Shown piece after piece: positions 39,567 through 48,009 of a stretch of 64,000 nt of DNA. The DNA lies in assembly GCA_002600635.1 (NCBI GenBank), contig CP021371.1, positions 685,001-749,000 on the forward strand. The letters are read 5' to 3'. Source of the DNA: Rhizobium sp. ACO-34A (GTDB taxonomy: Bacteria > Pseudomonadota > Alphaproteobacteria > Rhizobiales > Rhizobiaceae). Both the position numbers and the translations under genes were made by a program. Each line of letters starts with the position of its first letter. Position 1 is the stretch's first letter. The notes under the pieces were generated by a model. That model worked only from the letters and a program-made list of their open reading frames with translations, did not search any database and was not told the origin of the DNA.

Positions 39567-40129
39567 GCGCCACCGCCTTCCAGCGCGGAACGGTCGAGGC
39601 GTTCGATCTCAGCGATGATAAGGGCTGCCGCGCGGATTAGATCCTCACGGCGAGTTTTTGGTTTCCACCATTCTTTGGACCATGGCCAAATCAGCTTCCG
39701 CCAAGGCAGGAACCGTTTCCCGTCCTGAACTGCGCCCGTCAGTTCTTGCTGTCCGAGGCAATACGCCGCTGCGGCTCGGGCCATTTCACCATTCGCATGA
39801 CTGTCGTCATGCTCTGCCGACCAGCCCTCAGCTTCAATCTGACGAAGGCGCTCGGCTATCGCCTCTGCAAGCGCCTGCCGTTCCAAGGCCTTGACCTTGA
39901 TGGCTGCCGGCTGCGGTGCGGCGTAGAGAGGTATCCACCCGTCTTTGCTGAAGTCCATCCCTGCGGGGTAATTATCCAGCCGCCAGATAGAGCCAGTCGG
40001 ATGCATGTAAGCCACCGGCCCCGATACGGCTGCTCTTTCAAATTCGGCATTGCGCGCTTGCAGTTGGGTCAGGATCTTGTCCTGTTTCTCGATCCTGGCG
40101 TGCAGGCGCTCGATCACGTCGGTAATCAT
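39563..40129 (-). CDS. Hypothetical phage protein, 188 residues
   Basis: An N-terminal coiled-coil (VIERLHARIEKQDKILTQLQ), then a PVAYMHPTGSIWRL segment and a tail with AERLRQIEAEGWSAEHDD and DLIRAAALIIAEIERLDR, a combination seen often in rhizobial and enterobacterial phage early regions. Function unknown. ATGA overlap with both neighbours. Confidence 0.65.
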   Translation of the reverse strand: MITDVIERLHARIEKQDKILTQLQARNAEFERAAVSGPVAYMHPTGSIWRLDNYPAGMDFSKDGWIPLYAAPQPAAIKVKALERQALAEAIAERLRQIEAEGWSAEHDDSHANGEMARAAAAYCLGQQELTGAVQDGKRFLPWRKLIWPWSKEWWKPKTRREDLIRAAALIIAEIERLDRSALEGGGA

Positions 40130-40317
40130 GCCTTCTCTCCCTTGGTGCTTGTTGACTTCCGGTCGAGCACGGCGATGGCCTGGCGGATGTCGGATATGGC
40201 GGCTATGGCGGCGCGGCCCTGTTCGACGGAACGCAGCGCCTTGCGCACCGAGGCGATGAACTGGGCGCGGGCGGAACCGACGGTTTTGCCGAGGGGGATG
40301 GGCTGGTCAGCCTGCAT
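40126..40317 (-). CDS. Hypothetical phage protein, 63 residues
   Basis: Begins MQADQPIPLGKTVGSARAQF with GGGAGG upstream. Helical, basic end (DRKSTSTKGEKA). The ORF extends further upstream but the ribosome-binding site favours this start, which overlaps the MazG-like gene by 11 bp. Confidence 0.55.
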   Translation of the reverse strand: MQADQPIPLGKTVGSARAQFIASVRKALRSVEQGRAAIAAISDIRQAIAVLDRKSTSTKGEKA

Positions 40318-41014
40318 CGGAGGCCTCCCGTTCCAGCCGCCGTAGTTGGCCCTCGCTGTAGATATGGCAGAAGCTGCCGCCACCATCGGCGACCTCGTGC
40401 TCGACCACATAGCGCAGCGCGCCCTGTTTCATGGCGAAGATACCGCGCACCTCGCCGCGGGCGCGGTAGTCGCCGGTGAACTTCTCGACCGGGTCGCCGA
40501 CCGTGAATTTGTTTTCAAGGCTCACGACACAGGTGCCCGACAGTTCGTCCATCAAATCGCGTCGGGCCTGTTCCCTCACGCGGTCGAGTTCGAATTTCAT
40601 GCGCCGCGCGCTGTAGCGCGGGCGGTCCATGTCGTAACCGTTCTGGGGATCGGACGTCGCCACCGGCAGGGCGGAACCGTGGGGTTTTGCTGCCTGTTTC
40701 TCGCGGATCTTTTCGACCTTGCCCCATACGCGGAGCAACTCGTCTTCGCCTGCCACCTGCATGGACAGCCCATGGGCTTCGCAGAAGGCTGCGAGGGTGA
40801 GCATCACGCCTCCGAGTTCCTGATGGTTTTCGCCGACAGGTCGTGAGTAGACGTAATCTTCGAGTGCGCCGATGCGCTCGCGCGGGTATTCAACGGATTG
40901 AAGCAGCTCCAGAACTTCTTCGACGAAGCGGTCGGCGCGTTCCAGCCTGTCGGCCGAGACCTCGGGCCCGAAGCATACCAGCATCCATTCCTGTACTTTT
41001 TTCTGAAATGTCAT
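40307..41014 (-). CDS. MazG-like NTP pyrophosphohydrolase domain protein
   Basis: 235 residues. Residues 20-105 resemble an all-alpha NTP pyrophosphatase: RADRFVEEVLELLQS carries the E32-E33-E36 metal residues, and HQELGGVMLTLAAFC holds E66 on the next helix. The C-terminal half (KFTVGDPVEKFTGDYRARGE) looks like a small beta-barrel of the SH3/Tudor type. Phage MazG proteins clean up or alter nucleotide pools, including ppGpp. The activity is inferred. Confidence 0.65.
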   Translation of the reverse strand: MTFQKKVQEWMLVCFGPEVSADRLERADRFVEEVLELLQSVEYPRERIGALEDYVYSRPVGENHQELGGVMLTLAAFCEAHGLSMQVAGEDELLRVWGKVEKIREKQAAKPHGSALPVATSDPQNGYDMDRPRYSARRMKFELDRVREQARRDLMDELSGTCVVSLENKFTVGDPVEKFTGDYRARGEVRGIFAMKQGALRYVVEHEVADGGGSFCHIYSEGQLRRLEREASDAG

Positions 41015-41024
41015 AACTCTCTCC

Positions 41025-42131
41025 TCAAACGCACATGGGCATCAGGACGATCAGGTTTTCGGCGTGGTCGCCATCGGCGCGGAGAACGGCGGGGGAGCCG
41101 GCCTCGCCGAGATAGATGTTGACCGTCTGTTCCGAGAGGTTCGCCAGCGCATCGTTGACGTATTTGGCGTTGAAGCCGGTCTCGAGGTTGGCCTCGCCCT
41201 CATAGGCGATCTCGTCCTCGGCATTGCCGGCGTCCGGGTTGTTGACCGTGAGCCTCAGCACTCCGTCGGCGAAGGTGAGCTTTACGGCGCGGCCGTTTCC
41301 GGTGGAGACGGTCGAGACGCGATCGATGGCGGCCGAGAGCGCCTTGCCCTCGACCTCGATGAATCGCTCGCAGGCGGGGATGACGCGGCGGTAATCCGGG
41401 AAGGTGCCGTCGATCAGCTTCGACACCAGCAGCATCTCGCCTATCATCACGCGGATCTTGGCGTCGGAAACCTGCAGCGTGACGTCCTCTTTCGGCATGT
41501 GCTTGATCAGCACCTCGACGGTTTTCCTCGGCACGATGACGCCCGGCATGGCCTGCGGTACGCCTTCGAGCGGGATGAAGCGTTTCGATAGGCGGTGCCC
41601 GTCGGTCGCGACCAGCGTCAGCCCGCCCTCGGAGGGGTGGAGATAGATGCCGTTGAGGTAATAACGGGTCTCCTCGGTGGAAATGGCGAAGCGCACCGCG
41701 CCGATGGCGCGCTCCAGAGCTGCGCCCGAAACCTCGATGGCGAACGGCATTTCGCCGGCATCGAGCGACGGGAAATCCTGCGGCGGCAGAACCTGAAGAC
41801 GGAATCGGGAACGGCCGGATTTGAGGGTGACGCCGGAAAGTTCTGCATCGGCGGCATCGACGCGGATATCCGCGCCATCGGGCAGCTTCTTGACGATCTC
41901 CATCAGCAGATGCGCGGGCACGGTGAAGCCGCGAAAATCGGTGTCGATGCTGGCCGCGAACGGAATGGTGGCCTCGATATCGAGGTCGGTCACCCGGGCC
42001 GTCAGCTTGCCGGTCGTGCCCAGCCGTTCGAACAGCACGTTCTGCAGCACGGGAATGGTGTTGCGGCGCTCGACGATCTGGCCCACCAGCTTCAGGGCGT
42101 CGAGCATGGCGGATTTGCTTGCGGTGAACAT
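41025..42131 (-). CDS. dnaN: DnaN-like DNA polymerase III sliding clamp
   Basis: 368 residues, three repeated clamp domains. It opens MFTASKSAMLDALKLVGQIVE and ends LIVLMPMCV, like the conserved C terminus of bacterial beta clamps (VLMPMR). ATDGHRLSKRFIPL and IPVLQNVL are further beta-clamp blocks. It would form a ring dimer on DNA and recruit polymerase. A host copy is normally elsewhere in the genome; this one lies in the prophage early operon between MazG-like and hypothetical genes. Confidence 0.9.
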   Translation of the reverse strand: MFTASKSAMLDALKLVGQIVERRNTIPVLQNVLFERLGTTGKLTARVTDLDIEATIPFAASIDTDFRGFTVPAHLLMEIVKKLPDGADIRVDAADAELSGVTLKSGRSRFRLQVLPPQDFPSLDAGEMPFAIEVSGAALERAIGAVRFAISTEETRYYLNGIYLHPSEGGLTLVATDGHRLSKRFIPLEGVPQAMPGVIVPRKTVEVLIKHMPKEDVTLQVSDAKIRVMIGEMLLVSKLIDGTFPDYRRVIPACERFIEVEGKALSAAIDRVSTVSTGNGRAVKLTFADGVLRLTVNNPDAGNAEDEIAYEGEANLETGFNAKYVNDALANLSEQTVNIYLGEAGSPAVLRADGDHAENLIVLMPMCV

Positions 42132-42472
42132 CAGGGCTTCGCCTCCTCTTCAATGAGGGAGGCGGTGATGTCTCCGGATATTTCGGCCTTGGCCTTTTCC
42201 GTCAGGATATCGATCGCTGCTCGTCTCGTGGCAATGTGGGCCTTGACGATCGGCTCCGCCAAGACCCAGGGGACGTTGAACAGTCGGCGGCTACCCCCGG
42301 TGGATGGAACTCCAAGTTCAAGTCCGGCGGCCTGCCGACCGAATGCGTCTCTAATATCGGGAGCCCGCCCGCGGGAGACTTCCTCTGTAACCTGCTCCAG
42401 AAGCTCTTGCGCTACCTCGATCTCGCGATATGCAAGCGCAATATCCATTGCGGTGTCTTTGCTGATTGGCAT
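42131..42472 (-). CDS. Hypothetical phage protein, 113 residues
   Basis: Helical protein with YREIEVAQELLEQVTEEV and a terminal DILTEKAKAEIS segment. GGGAGAT precedes the ATG. Its stop shares a base with the clamp gene start (TGATG), so the two are coupled. Function unknown. Confidence 0.6.
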   Translation of the reverse strand: MPISKDTAMDIALAYREIEVAQELLEQVTEEVSRGRAPDIRDAFGRQAAGLELGVPSTGGSRRLFNVPWVLAEPIVKAHIATRRAAIDILTEKAKAEISGDITASLIEEEAKP

Positions 42473-42520
42473 GGTAATCTCCCTTGGGTGGAGGCGGCGC
42501 GCGAAGCGCCGCCTTGTGGG

Positions 42521-43438
42521 TCAGGCCGACATTTCCGGCGTGCCGACGAACTTCGGCAGTTCGGTTTCGTCCGCCGCCGTCTGGAGGTTGCGCAGCACCT
42601 CCTGGGTGATGAACACGTCCGGGCGGTAGAGGAGAACGGTCCAGCTCAGCGCGCCGGCGCGAACGCGGTAGCGCAGGCGCACCGGGATGCGCATGGTCTC
42701 GCCCATGTGGAAGGCCGGGATCGACAGGATGAACAGGCCGGGCACGGAGAGCTTGTTGCCGGCCGCGTCCTTGTGCTCCTCGTCCCAGGTGATCTCGCCT
42801 TCGCCGGACTGGAGCACCAGGTTGGACTTCACGCGGGTCTCTGTGTGGACGGCGAGGCCACGCGACAGCGCCACCAGCTCGTTCGGATAGGCCACCTTGA
42901 AGCCGAACTTCGTGCGGAAATCCTCTTCCTCCATCGTGTCGGGGGCGGAGAGGTCGGCAATGTGATCCTCGATGAACTCGGCGAAGGTCGCCTGGTCGAG
43001 CGACTGGCCATGAATGCCGGCCCATGCCTCCCATTCCTGCGAGCGCGGGAATTCATAGAGCACCCGATGCCTGCCGTTGTCAGCCTGTCCCTCGCTGGCA
43101 TTCTCGTGATAGTCGATCACGGCGGTGAGCGACGGTTTCTGCCAGTCGGTTTCGGCGAAGATCACGCTGTCGGGGGTCTTGTGGCGATTGACGAGCTCGA
43201 CGAAGCTTTCGAGCGTGGTCACCCTAGCGGTGCCGGACTTGCGCTGCGGCCTCTGGCGCCATTCCTCGATCAGCGGTTTCAGGCTCCTGGCCGCGCCGCT
43301 CCTGGCATCGAGGATGACGGGGACGAGGCCGGGCAGGCCTTTGACGCTTTCGGGCACCGGAATGTTCTGCCAGTCGAATGCGGTCTGGGCGCTGAGGTCG
43401 GCAATCGCCTTGACCGCGGTTTCGGATAGCTGGTCCAT
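42521..43438 (-). CDS. DUF2303 (YfdQ-like) phage protein
   Basis: 305 residues. The order of conserved blocks (RVTTLESFVELVNRHKTPDSVIF shown in part as TTLESFVELVNRH, TAVIDYHENASEG, WEAWAGIHGQSLDQATFAEF, FGFKVAYPNELV) fits the DUF2303 family of phage early regions, related to E. coli YfdQ. Function unknown; such genes often lie near recombination and single-strand-binding genes, as here. Confidence 0.8.
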   Translation of the reverse strand: MDQLSETAVKAIADLSAQTAFDWQNIPVPESVKGLPGLVPVILDARSGAARSLKPLIEEWRQRPQRKSGTARVTTLESFVELVNRHKTPDSVIFAETDWQKPSLTAVIDYHENASEGQADNGRHRVLYEFPRSQEWEAWAGIHGQSLDQATFAEFIEDHIADLSAPDTMEEEDFRTKFGFKVAYPNELVALSRGLAVHTETRVKSNLVLQSGEGEITWDEEHKDAAGNKLSVPGLFILSIPAFHMGETMRIPVRLRYRVRAGALSWTVLLYRPDVFITQEVLRNLQTAADETELPKFVGTPEMSA

Positions 43439-43465
43439 GAAGATGTTTCCTTTTTCCTGAGGGGT

Positions 43466-43825
43466 TTACTGGCTGGTGAGCGGGGAACGGCTGCGGTCGA
43501 CTTCGCGCGGGCCGGGGAACATGTCGTGCTGCTGGGGATGTTCGGTCGAAAGGCGTCCGCCATCGACCACCCAGTACATCGAGGACTTGCGCGGCAACTT
43601 GGGCAGCTTCGGCGGAGGGATCTCGGCATTGATCTCGACCATGCCGTTTTTCACGGCGAGGCCGAGCTTCAGGCTGACCTCGCCCTTGTAGGTGACGTTG
43701 GGTCGCTCGTTGGAAAGATCGAGCAGCTTCTGCAGCACGGTCTGCAGGGTCTCGGACACCTCGTTGTTGAGGTCGCCGCTTTCCAGCATGCCGAGCAGGG
43801 ACTGCGCATCGCGAATGAGTTGCAT
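43466..43825 (-). CDS. Hypothetical phage protein, 119 residues
   Basis: A helical N terminus (LLGMLESGDLNNEVSETLQ), then GEVSLKLGLAVKNGMVEI and a proline-rich PPPKLPKLPRKS. This type regularly accompanies DUF2303 genes. Function unknown. Confidence 0.6.
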   Translation of the reverse strand: MQLIRDAQSLLGMLESGDLNNEVSETLQTVLQKLLDLSNERPNVTYKGEVSLKLGLAVKNGMVEINAEIPPPKLPKLPRKSSMYWVVDGGRLSTEHPQQHDMFPGPREVDRSRSPLTSQ

Positions 43826-43867
43826 GGGTTTTCTCCGTTGGAAGGCTGTCAGAAGGGCCGCGCGTCG

Positions 43868-44368
43868 CTAAAAGGGGATGTCGTCGTCGAGGTCGCGGGA
43901 GAAGGATCCTGCGCCGGTCTGGCTGCCCACGGCGCGGGTGGTGCTGCCGGAGGCCCGATCGCCGTCGAGGCCGTAGTCGCCGGGGCCATCGCCGCCCTGG
44001 CGGTAGCCGGAGCCTTCCGAGCGATCGAGCAGGAGGAGGCTGGCGTTGAAGCTCTGCAGCACGATTTCGGTCGAGTAGCGGTCCTGGCCGTTATTGTCCT
44101 GCCACTTGCGGGTGGCGAGCTGGCCCTCGACGAAGACCTTCGACCCCTTCTTCAGGTATTGCTCGGCCACCTTGGCGAGCGCCTCGTTGAAGATGACGAC
44201 GGAATGCCACTCGGTCTTTTCCCGGCGCTCGCCGCTATTGCGGTCGCGCCAGGTCTCGGAGGTCGCGACGCGCAGATTGGCGATCGGTCGTCCGTCCTGG
44301 GTGCGGCGGATCTCGGGGTCGGCGCCGAGATGGCCGATGAGTTCGACCCTGTTGCGGGAACCGGCCAT
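43868..44368 (-). CDS. ssb: Single-stranded DNA-binding protein
   Basis: 166 residues. The OB fold runs from [21 protein letters not shown] to about residue 110 with WHSVVIF and [12 protein letters not shown] glycine-rich linker and the acidic tip DLDDDIPF follow, the tail that docks host replication and repair partners. I start at the ATG giving [10 protein letters not shown]; it shares one base with the stop of the upstream gene (TAATG). Confidence 0.93.
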   Translation of the reverse strand: MAGSRNRVELIGHLGADPEIRRTQDGRPIANLRVATSETWRDRNSGERREKTEWHSVVIFNEALAKVAEQYLKKGSKVFVEGQLATRKWQDNNGQDRYSTEIVLQSFNASLLLLDRSEGSGYRQGGDGPGDYGLDGDRASGSTTRAVGSQTGAGSFSRDLDDDIPF

Positions 44369-44727
44369 TACACACCCTCCGCAATCGCCGGGGCCGTGGG
44401 CAGCGGCCATGCCATGGATGCGCCGAGTAGCGCGGTGGCAAGCAGCAGCCCGCCACCCGGCTCGGTCATTGCCCGCTGGTCGCCCTCGACGATGCGGGCG
44501 GCGAACTCGACGGCGGCCCAGAAATCCACCGGACCGGCGGCGCAGCTGCCATCGCTGTTCTTCAGCGCGACGGCGCCATCGGAAAAGCTGCGGGTGAGGG
44601 GCGAGCCATCCTTGTGGGTGCCGCCGATCAGGCTGCCGGCCTCGTCCGTCAGGCAGAGGCTGCGGCCGGAGAGGGGAAACTCCCGGATGGTGATGACGCT
44701 GATTGCAGGAGCGGGAACGAGCATCAT
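44368..44727 (-). CDS. Hypothetical phage protein, 119 residues
   Basis: [20 protein letters not shown] at the start; a hydrophobic [17 protein letters not shown] segment near the C terminus could be membrane-associated. No family recognised. ATGA overlap with the upstream gene. Confidence 0.5.
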   Translation of the reverse strand: MMLVPAPAISVITIREFPLSGRSLCLTDEAGSLIGGTHKDGSPLTRSFSDGAVALKNSDGSCAAGPVDFWAAVEFAARIVEGDQRAMTEPGGGLLLATALLGASMAWPLPTAPAIAEGV

Positions 44728-44876
44728 GCCGCCTCGCTTTCGCGGATGCGCTTCACCTTGCGGATGATGCCGTCATGGGCGGCGCGCGCCTGCTCGGTCG
44801 CGGACTTCGTGTCCGCCGCCTCGATATCGATCTTGTGGCCGTCCTCGAAATGGACGCGGAAGGGGAAGGTTGCCAT
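44724..44876 (-). CDS. Hypothetical phage protein, 50 residues
   Basis: Starts [20 protein letters not shown] with GGAAGG upstream and ends with a helical [17 protein letters not shown]. The start abuts the stop of the preceding gene, which supports this short start over a longer ORF. Confidence 0.55.
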   Translation of the reverse strand: MATFPFRVHFEDGHKIDIEAADTKSATEQARAAHDGIIRKVKRIRESEAA

Positions 44877-45352
44877 CACGCCACGCCTTCCAGCTTCACA
44901 AATTTCGCGGCATCGCCCTCGACCACGAACTGCCAAGGGAAGCCTGTATCCGACCACCACCAGATTTCGATATCGTAGGATGAGCCGGGATCGATCTCGC
45001 TGCACCCGATCAGGTCGGGGATATTATCCGTCATCGATTCGTAATCGCCCGACATGGCGAAGCAGTTGGCATAGTCGGGATAGTCGCCGTCCACGTCCCA
45101 CTCGCCCTCGTCGTCGACGTAAAGGATGAAGGAACCGAAGTTGCGGTGTTCGTGAAACATGACGGTATCGCCGTGCCTGACGCGGATAGGAGCAAAGCTT
45201 TCTAAATCCTCGGCATCGTCTTCGGCGGCGGGACGAAGTATCCAGTCTTCACCCTCGCGGATAATGAAGGCGTCCGGCGTTAGCTGTGGGGTAGGGGTAA
45301 CCTCATCAGCCCACTGATCCGGGACGTATTTCAGTTCGGCACTACTCTGCAT
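44876..45352 (-). CDS. Acidic hypothetical phage protein, 158 residues
   Basis: Strongly acidic (AAEDDAEDLESF, VDDEGEWDVDGDYPDY) with many tryptophans near the C terminus (IEIWWWSDTGFPW). It could mimic DNA or bind a basic partner, but I recognise no family. Overlaps the HD gene by 11 bp. Confidence 0.55.
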   Translation of the reverse strand: MQSSAELKYVPDQWADEVTPTPQLTPDAFIIREGEDWILRPAAEDDAEDLESFAPIRVRHGDTVMFHEHRNFGSFILYVDDEGEWDVDGDYPDYANCFAMSGDYESMTDNIPDLIGCSEIDPGSSYDIEIWWWSDTGFPWQFVVEGDAAKFVKLEGVA

Positions 45353-46121
45353 GGCCTATTCCTTGTCTTGGCTGACGAGTGGGCGTCTTGCTTGAAACGG
45401 GTTTGGAGTCGCTGGTCGCCACATGGGCGGCGTGTAGGGCTCGGGCGCCGGTGCGGCGCTCGATGCCGATCAGTCGGTCGAACAGGTCGAGGAAACGAAA
45501 CTCCGCATCGGCCGCGCCCCATGGCTTTGCCGGCGAGCCCTTGAGCTTCGGCGGCGCCCAGCGCGGCTGGGTCTTTACCCAGTCGACGGCTTTGGTACCG
45601 AACAGGGCGAGCGCTTCCGCGCAGAGCATGCGTTCGTCCATGCCGGTGACGCGGGAGCGCATGCGATTGGTCCAGGCGGAAGGGGCGGGCAGGCCGGCGG
45701 CGGCATAGATCGCCTCGTCCCACGCCGTCTTGATATCGGCGATGACGGCGCGGATCTTGAAGCCCGTGCCCGGCCCGAAGCGGGCATCCATCATTTCGGC
45801 CAGCATCATCTGGAACGGCCGCGTCTTGTCGCCGATCAGATATTCATGCCCGTCATGCAGCAGGAAGAGCGCCGCGATCAGGCTGTCCTCGCCTTCGTTG
45901 AGCAAGGCCTCCGTGCCCATCACGGAATGCTGGGCAACGGAAAAGGCGCCGGCCTCGGGCGCGCCGTTGAACCGGGCGATGCGCGACAGGCGGCCAGCCA
46001 TGGCGCAGAAATCGATTTCCTCGACCATGGGCCGGGCGAGATCCATCAGGCTGCCATCGGAGCGGAAGCTCTCGACGACGGCGGGGCAGAGCGGCGGGAA
46101 GCTGACGGGCGCGGCCTTCAT
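45342..46121 (-). CDS. HD-domain phosphohydrolase (YfbR-like)
   Basis: 259 residues. HD residues are H65 (SVAQHSVMG) and H89-D90 with H92 (LLHDGHEYLIGD), the arrangement of YfbR-type 5'-deoxynucleotidases and phage HD hydrolases. Likely acts on nucleotides, in line with the nearby MazG-like gene. GGGGAGG precedes the ATG. The basic C-terminal tail (about 235-259) is extra. Confidence 0.78.
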   Translation of the reverse strand: MKAAPVSFPPLCPAVVESFRSDGSLMDLARPMVEEIDFCAMAGRLSRIARFNGAPEAGAFSVAQHSVMGTEALLNEGEDSLIAALFLLHDGHEYLIGDKTRPFQMMLAEMMDARFGPGTGFKIRAVIADIKTAWDEAIYAAAGLPAPSAWTNRMRSRVTGMDERMLCAEALALFGTKAVDWVKTQPRWAPPKLKGSPAKPWGAADAEFRFLDLFDRLIGIERRTGARALHAAHVATSDSKPVSSKTPTRQPRQGIGHAE

Positions 46122-46399
46122 GCGACCTCCCCGGTCAGTTCGAGGATCTTGCGGCGGCGATAGGCCGGCCATTCGGGCCAGCGATTGCTGAGTTCGGCGC
46201 TGTCGCAGATGAAGAAATCGATGAGAAACGAATTGGCCCCGTTTGCTGCCGGATGGTCGACCGAGAACTTCACGGCCGCCCGCCTTTCGGCGAGATAGAA
46301 TTCCAGATGCTGCGACAGCTTCAGCGTCGCCCGCACCCAGAGCGTGAAGAAGATGGCGGCGGCCCACCATCCGGAGACGAGAAGGATCTGGTCCGTCAC
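46118..46399 (-). CDS. Small membrane protein, 93 residues
   Basis: One N-terminal transmembrane helix (LLVSGWWAAAIFFTLWV) followed by a charged cytoplasmic part (RRAAVKFSVDHP, RWPEWPAYRRRKILEL). ATGA overlap with both neighbours. Function unknown; small membrane proteins in this position could act in superinfection control, which is speculation. Confidence 0.55.
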   Translation of the reverse strand: MTDQILLVSGWWAAAIFFTLWVRATLKLSQHLEFYLAERRAAVKFSVDHPAANGANSFLIDFFICDSAELSNRWPEWPAYRRRKILELTGEVA

Positions 46400-46617
46400 A
46401 GCCGCACCTCCAGAGCGATGCGCCGGTCGATCCCGGCCATGCGGTTCTGCGCCGCGATCAGCTGCACCGAGAACAGGGCGGCGATGGCGAGCAGGGCGAC
46501 GGAAAGCGCGAGGCCGAACACGACAAGGCCGAACACGCGCGGCGATGCGGCGCGGGAGGGGTAGGCGGGGAAGGGCTCGATGGCGGGAGCGGCCGTTGTC
46601 TTGTCGTGGCCGCTCAT
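46396..46617 (-). CDS. Small membrane protein, 73 residues
   Basis: A proline/alanine-rich N terminus and one transmembrane helix (FGLVVFGLALSVALLAIAAL) before a short basic tail. Start chosen at MSGHDKTTAA, which overlaps the upstream stop by ATGA. Second of two adjacent small membrane proteins. Confidence 0.55.
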   Translation of the reverse strand: MSGHDKTTAAPAIEPFPAYPSRAASPRVFGLVVFGLALSVALLAIAALFSVQLIAAQNRMAGIDRRIALEVRL

Positions 46618-46943
46618 AGCAATATCAACCCATCGAAATCCTTTGCCTGCAAGCAACTACGTTGGCGGATTCTCCTCTCACTATCGGTCTCTCCCCGAAA
46701 GTCGTTTGCCAAAACCAGTGCATTGGCGGCGTCTTGCATGAGCCAACCATAGATGCCCCCGGTTCTGATTGCGGCGGCAATTTCTTCGAGAAGGTCCGCC
46801 GTCGCAGCACGCTGGTTTTTCTTGGCGCTTAGCTCATAATTGTGACTGAGCGAGACAGGCACTACTTCATCATCTTCATCGATCTTCGCCCCGTTGAGGC
46901 TCACGATGAGATTGATTTCGAGAAAGTCGTTGATCGTTTTCAT
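46614..46943 (-). CDS. Hypothetical phage protein, 109 residues
   Basis: Starts MKTINDFLEINLIVSLNGAK with GAGGA upstream. An acidic first half and a mixed helix LLEEIAAAIRTGGIYGWLMQ. No family recognised. Confidence 0.55.
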   Translation of the reverse strand: MKTINDFLEINLIVSLNGAKIDEDDEVVPVSLSHNYELSAKKNQRAATADLLEEIAAAIRTGGIYGWLMQDAANALVLANDFRGETDSERRIRQRSCLQAKDFDGLILL

Positions 46944-46945
46944 GC

Positions 46946-47182
46946 TTAGTTCCTCGCGGTCTGGGTCACGGCCTTGCGGCGGGCGATCTCGCGGGCTTCG
47001 GGGGCGAGGCGCTTGATCGTGTCGACTGTCCAGCCGCACTCGACAAGGGTCTCAAGGCTGACATTGCGGCCGGCAAAGGCCAGCTCGCGCATGTCATCCG
47101 CCATCCTCTCCTGCAGGGAGCGGATGCAGCGCGACGGCTGCGGGACTGGGGTGGGGTCGGGTATCCGTTGAAAGCGGATCAT
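46946..47182 (-). CDS. First gene of the leftward early operon, 78 residues, unknown
   Basis: MIRFQRIPDPTPVPQPSRCI, then a helical segment with a possible helix-turn-helix-like stretch (LETLVECGWTVDTIKRLAPE) and a basic tail. It is the first gene after the left promoter and leader hairpin, the place where lambda N would be, but the protein does not look like a known antiterminator. Confidence 0.6.
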   Translation of the reverse strand: MIRFQRIPDPTPVPQPSRCIRSLQERMADDMRELAFAGRNVSLETLVECGWTVDTIKRLAPEAREIARRKAVTQTARN

Positions 47183-47211
47183 GGCTTGTCCTCGCTGCCC
47201 TCCTCCTTCAA

Positions 47212-47251
47212 GCGCGGCCGCGAACCACAGGGGATGGTTCAGCGGCCGCGC
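47212..47251 (-). promoter_or_regulatory. Large stem-loop in the leader of the leftward operon
   Basis: GCGCGGCCGC-GAACCA (47212-47227) pairs with TGGTTC-A-GCGGCCGCGC (47235-47251): 16 bp with one bulged A and a 7-nt loop CAGGGGA. It lies between the left promoter-operator and the first gene. No U tract follows on the - strand, so it is not a simple terminator; an antitermination or attenuation element is possible. Confidence 0.6.
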
Positions 47252-47298
47252 CCGATATCCCGCGGGCCTGGGAGGAGGTGGATCGTGCGGGATGATGT

Positions 47299-47330
47299 TA
47301 TGGGTACAATATATACCAATATGTAGTCAA
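47299..47330 (-). promoter_or_regulatory. Left promoter-operator unit (operator A)
   Basis: On the - strand: TTGACT (47330-47325), 5 nt, then TTGGTATATATTGTACCCAT and one more A (47319-47299). The 21-bp operator is identical to that of the right unit at 49565-49585 and has the symmetric core GGTA-N7-TACC. It should control the leftward operon and bind the repressor. Confidence 0.75.
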
Positions 47331-47334
47331 GATG

Positions 47335-47357
47335 AATTGGTGCAAATAATACCAATT
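47335..47357. promoter_or_regulatory. Operator B of the immunity region
   Basis: AATTGGT-N9-ACCAATT, perfect 7-bp arms, with the core GGTG-CAAATAA-TACC, the same GGTR-N7-TACC pattern as the other operators, 36 bp from operator A. On the + strand it could overlap a promoter for the secreted/WYL-TerB cassette. The remaining 150 bp up to 47,505 holds no gene I can support. Confidence 0.65.
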
Positions 47358-47504
47358 CGATATTGATGGGAAAAAGTGGGTGGAAAACGTCACCGCTGAG
47401 GGTGTTTTGATTCGCTGGCAGAAGCGTGGATCGGCCACGTCGCATGGGTTGACCTGCAAAAAGCCGAAGGTAATTTGAGGTTGAGGGCTTGAAAGGGGAT
47501 TGGC

Positions 47505-48008
47505 ATGCTTAGGGTATTGGTGACGCTTGTTTCGGTGGCGGCGTTTTCGTCTGCCGCGTGGGCCGGGTTCGACAGCTGGACGGCGGAGGTTGAGAACGAT
47601 CCTTTCTCCGGCGGGCAGCGGGTGACGGTCGGAATTACGACCTCGATGCGGTCCGGTGTGGTGATTTTCTGCGACACGTCGGAGAAGGGGCTTACCGTCC
47701 GTGCCATTCCGGGCTTCGCATTCGAAAGTGGCATGACGGGTTTCGCGCCGGAGATGGAGTTCGCCATTGACGGAGAACGTTTGCTTGGTCAGTCCGGAGA
47801 GACTGGTGCGGTCGGAGATAATATCGCCGTCTCGGAGGTGAAGCTGTCGCCGGAGAACGCCAAGCGCTTCATGGACGCCTTCGCAGCCGCCAAGAAGCAG
47901 ATCGCCATCAAGGACGGCATCAGCGATCGTCCGCACCTGATGCCTGCGCGCGGAACGACGAAATCCGGTCAGGCGCTGTTGGGTTGCATGGGCAAGCAGG
48001 CACCGTGA
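47505..48008 (+). CDS. Secreted protein of unknown function in the immunity region
   Basis: 167 residues with a clear signal peptide (MLRVLVTLVSVAAFSSAAWA, cleavage after AWA) and no other membrane helix, so exported to the periplasm. The mature part is beta-rich with two cysteines (VVIFCDTS and LLGCMGK). AAAGGGG precedes the ATG. It is followed after 1 bp by the WYL-TerB gene and lies between the left operators and the repressor, where lysogenic-conversion genes often sit. No family recognised. Confidence 0.75.
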   Translation: MLRVLVTLVSVAAFSSAAWAGFDSWTAEVENDPFSGGQRVTVGITTSMRSGVVIFCDTSEKGLTVRAIPGFAFESGMTGFAPEMEFAIDGERLLGQSGETGAVGDNIAVSEVKLSPENAKRFMDAFAAAKKQIAIKDGISDRPHLMPARGTTKSGQALLGCMGKQAP

Positions 48009-48009
48009 T

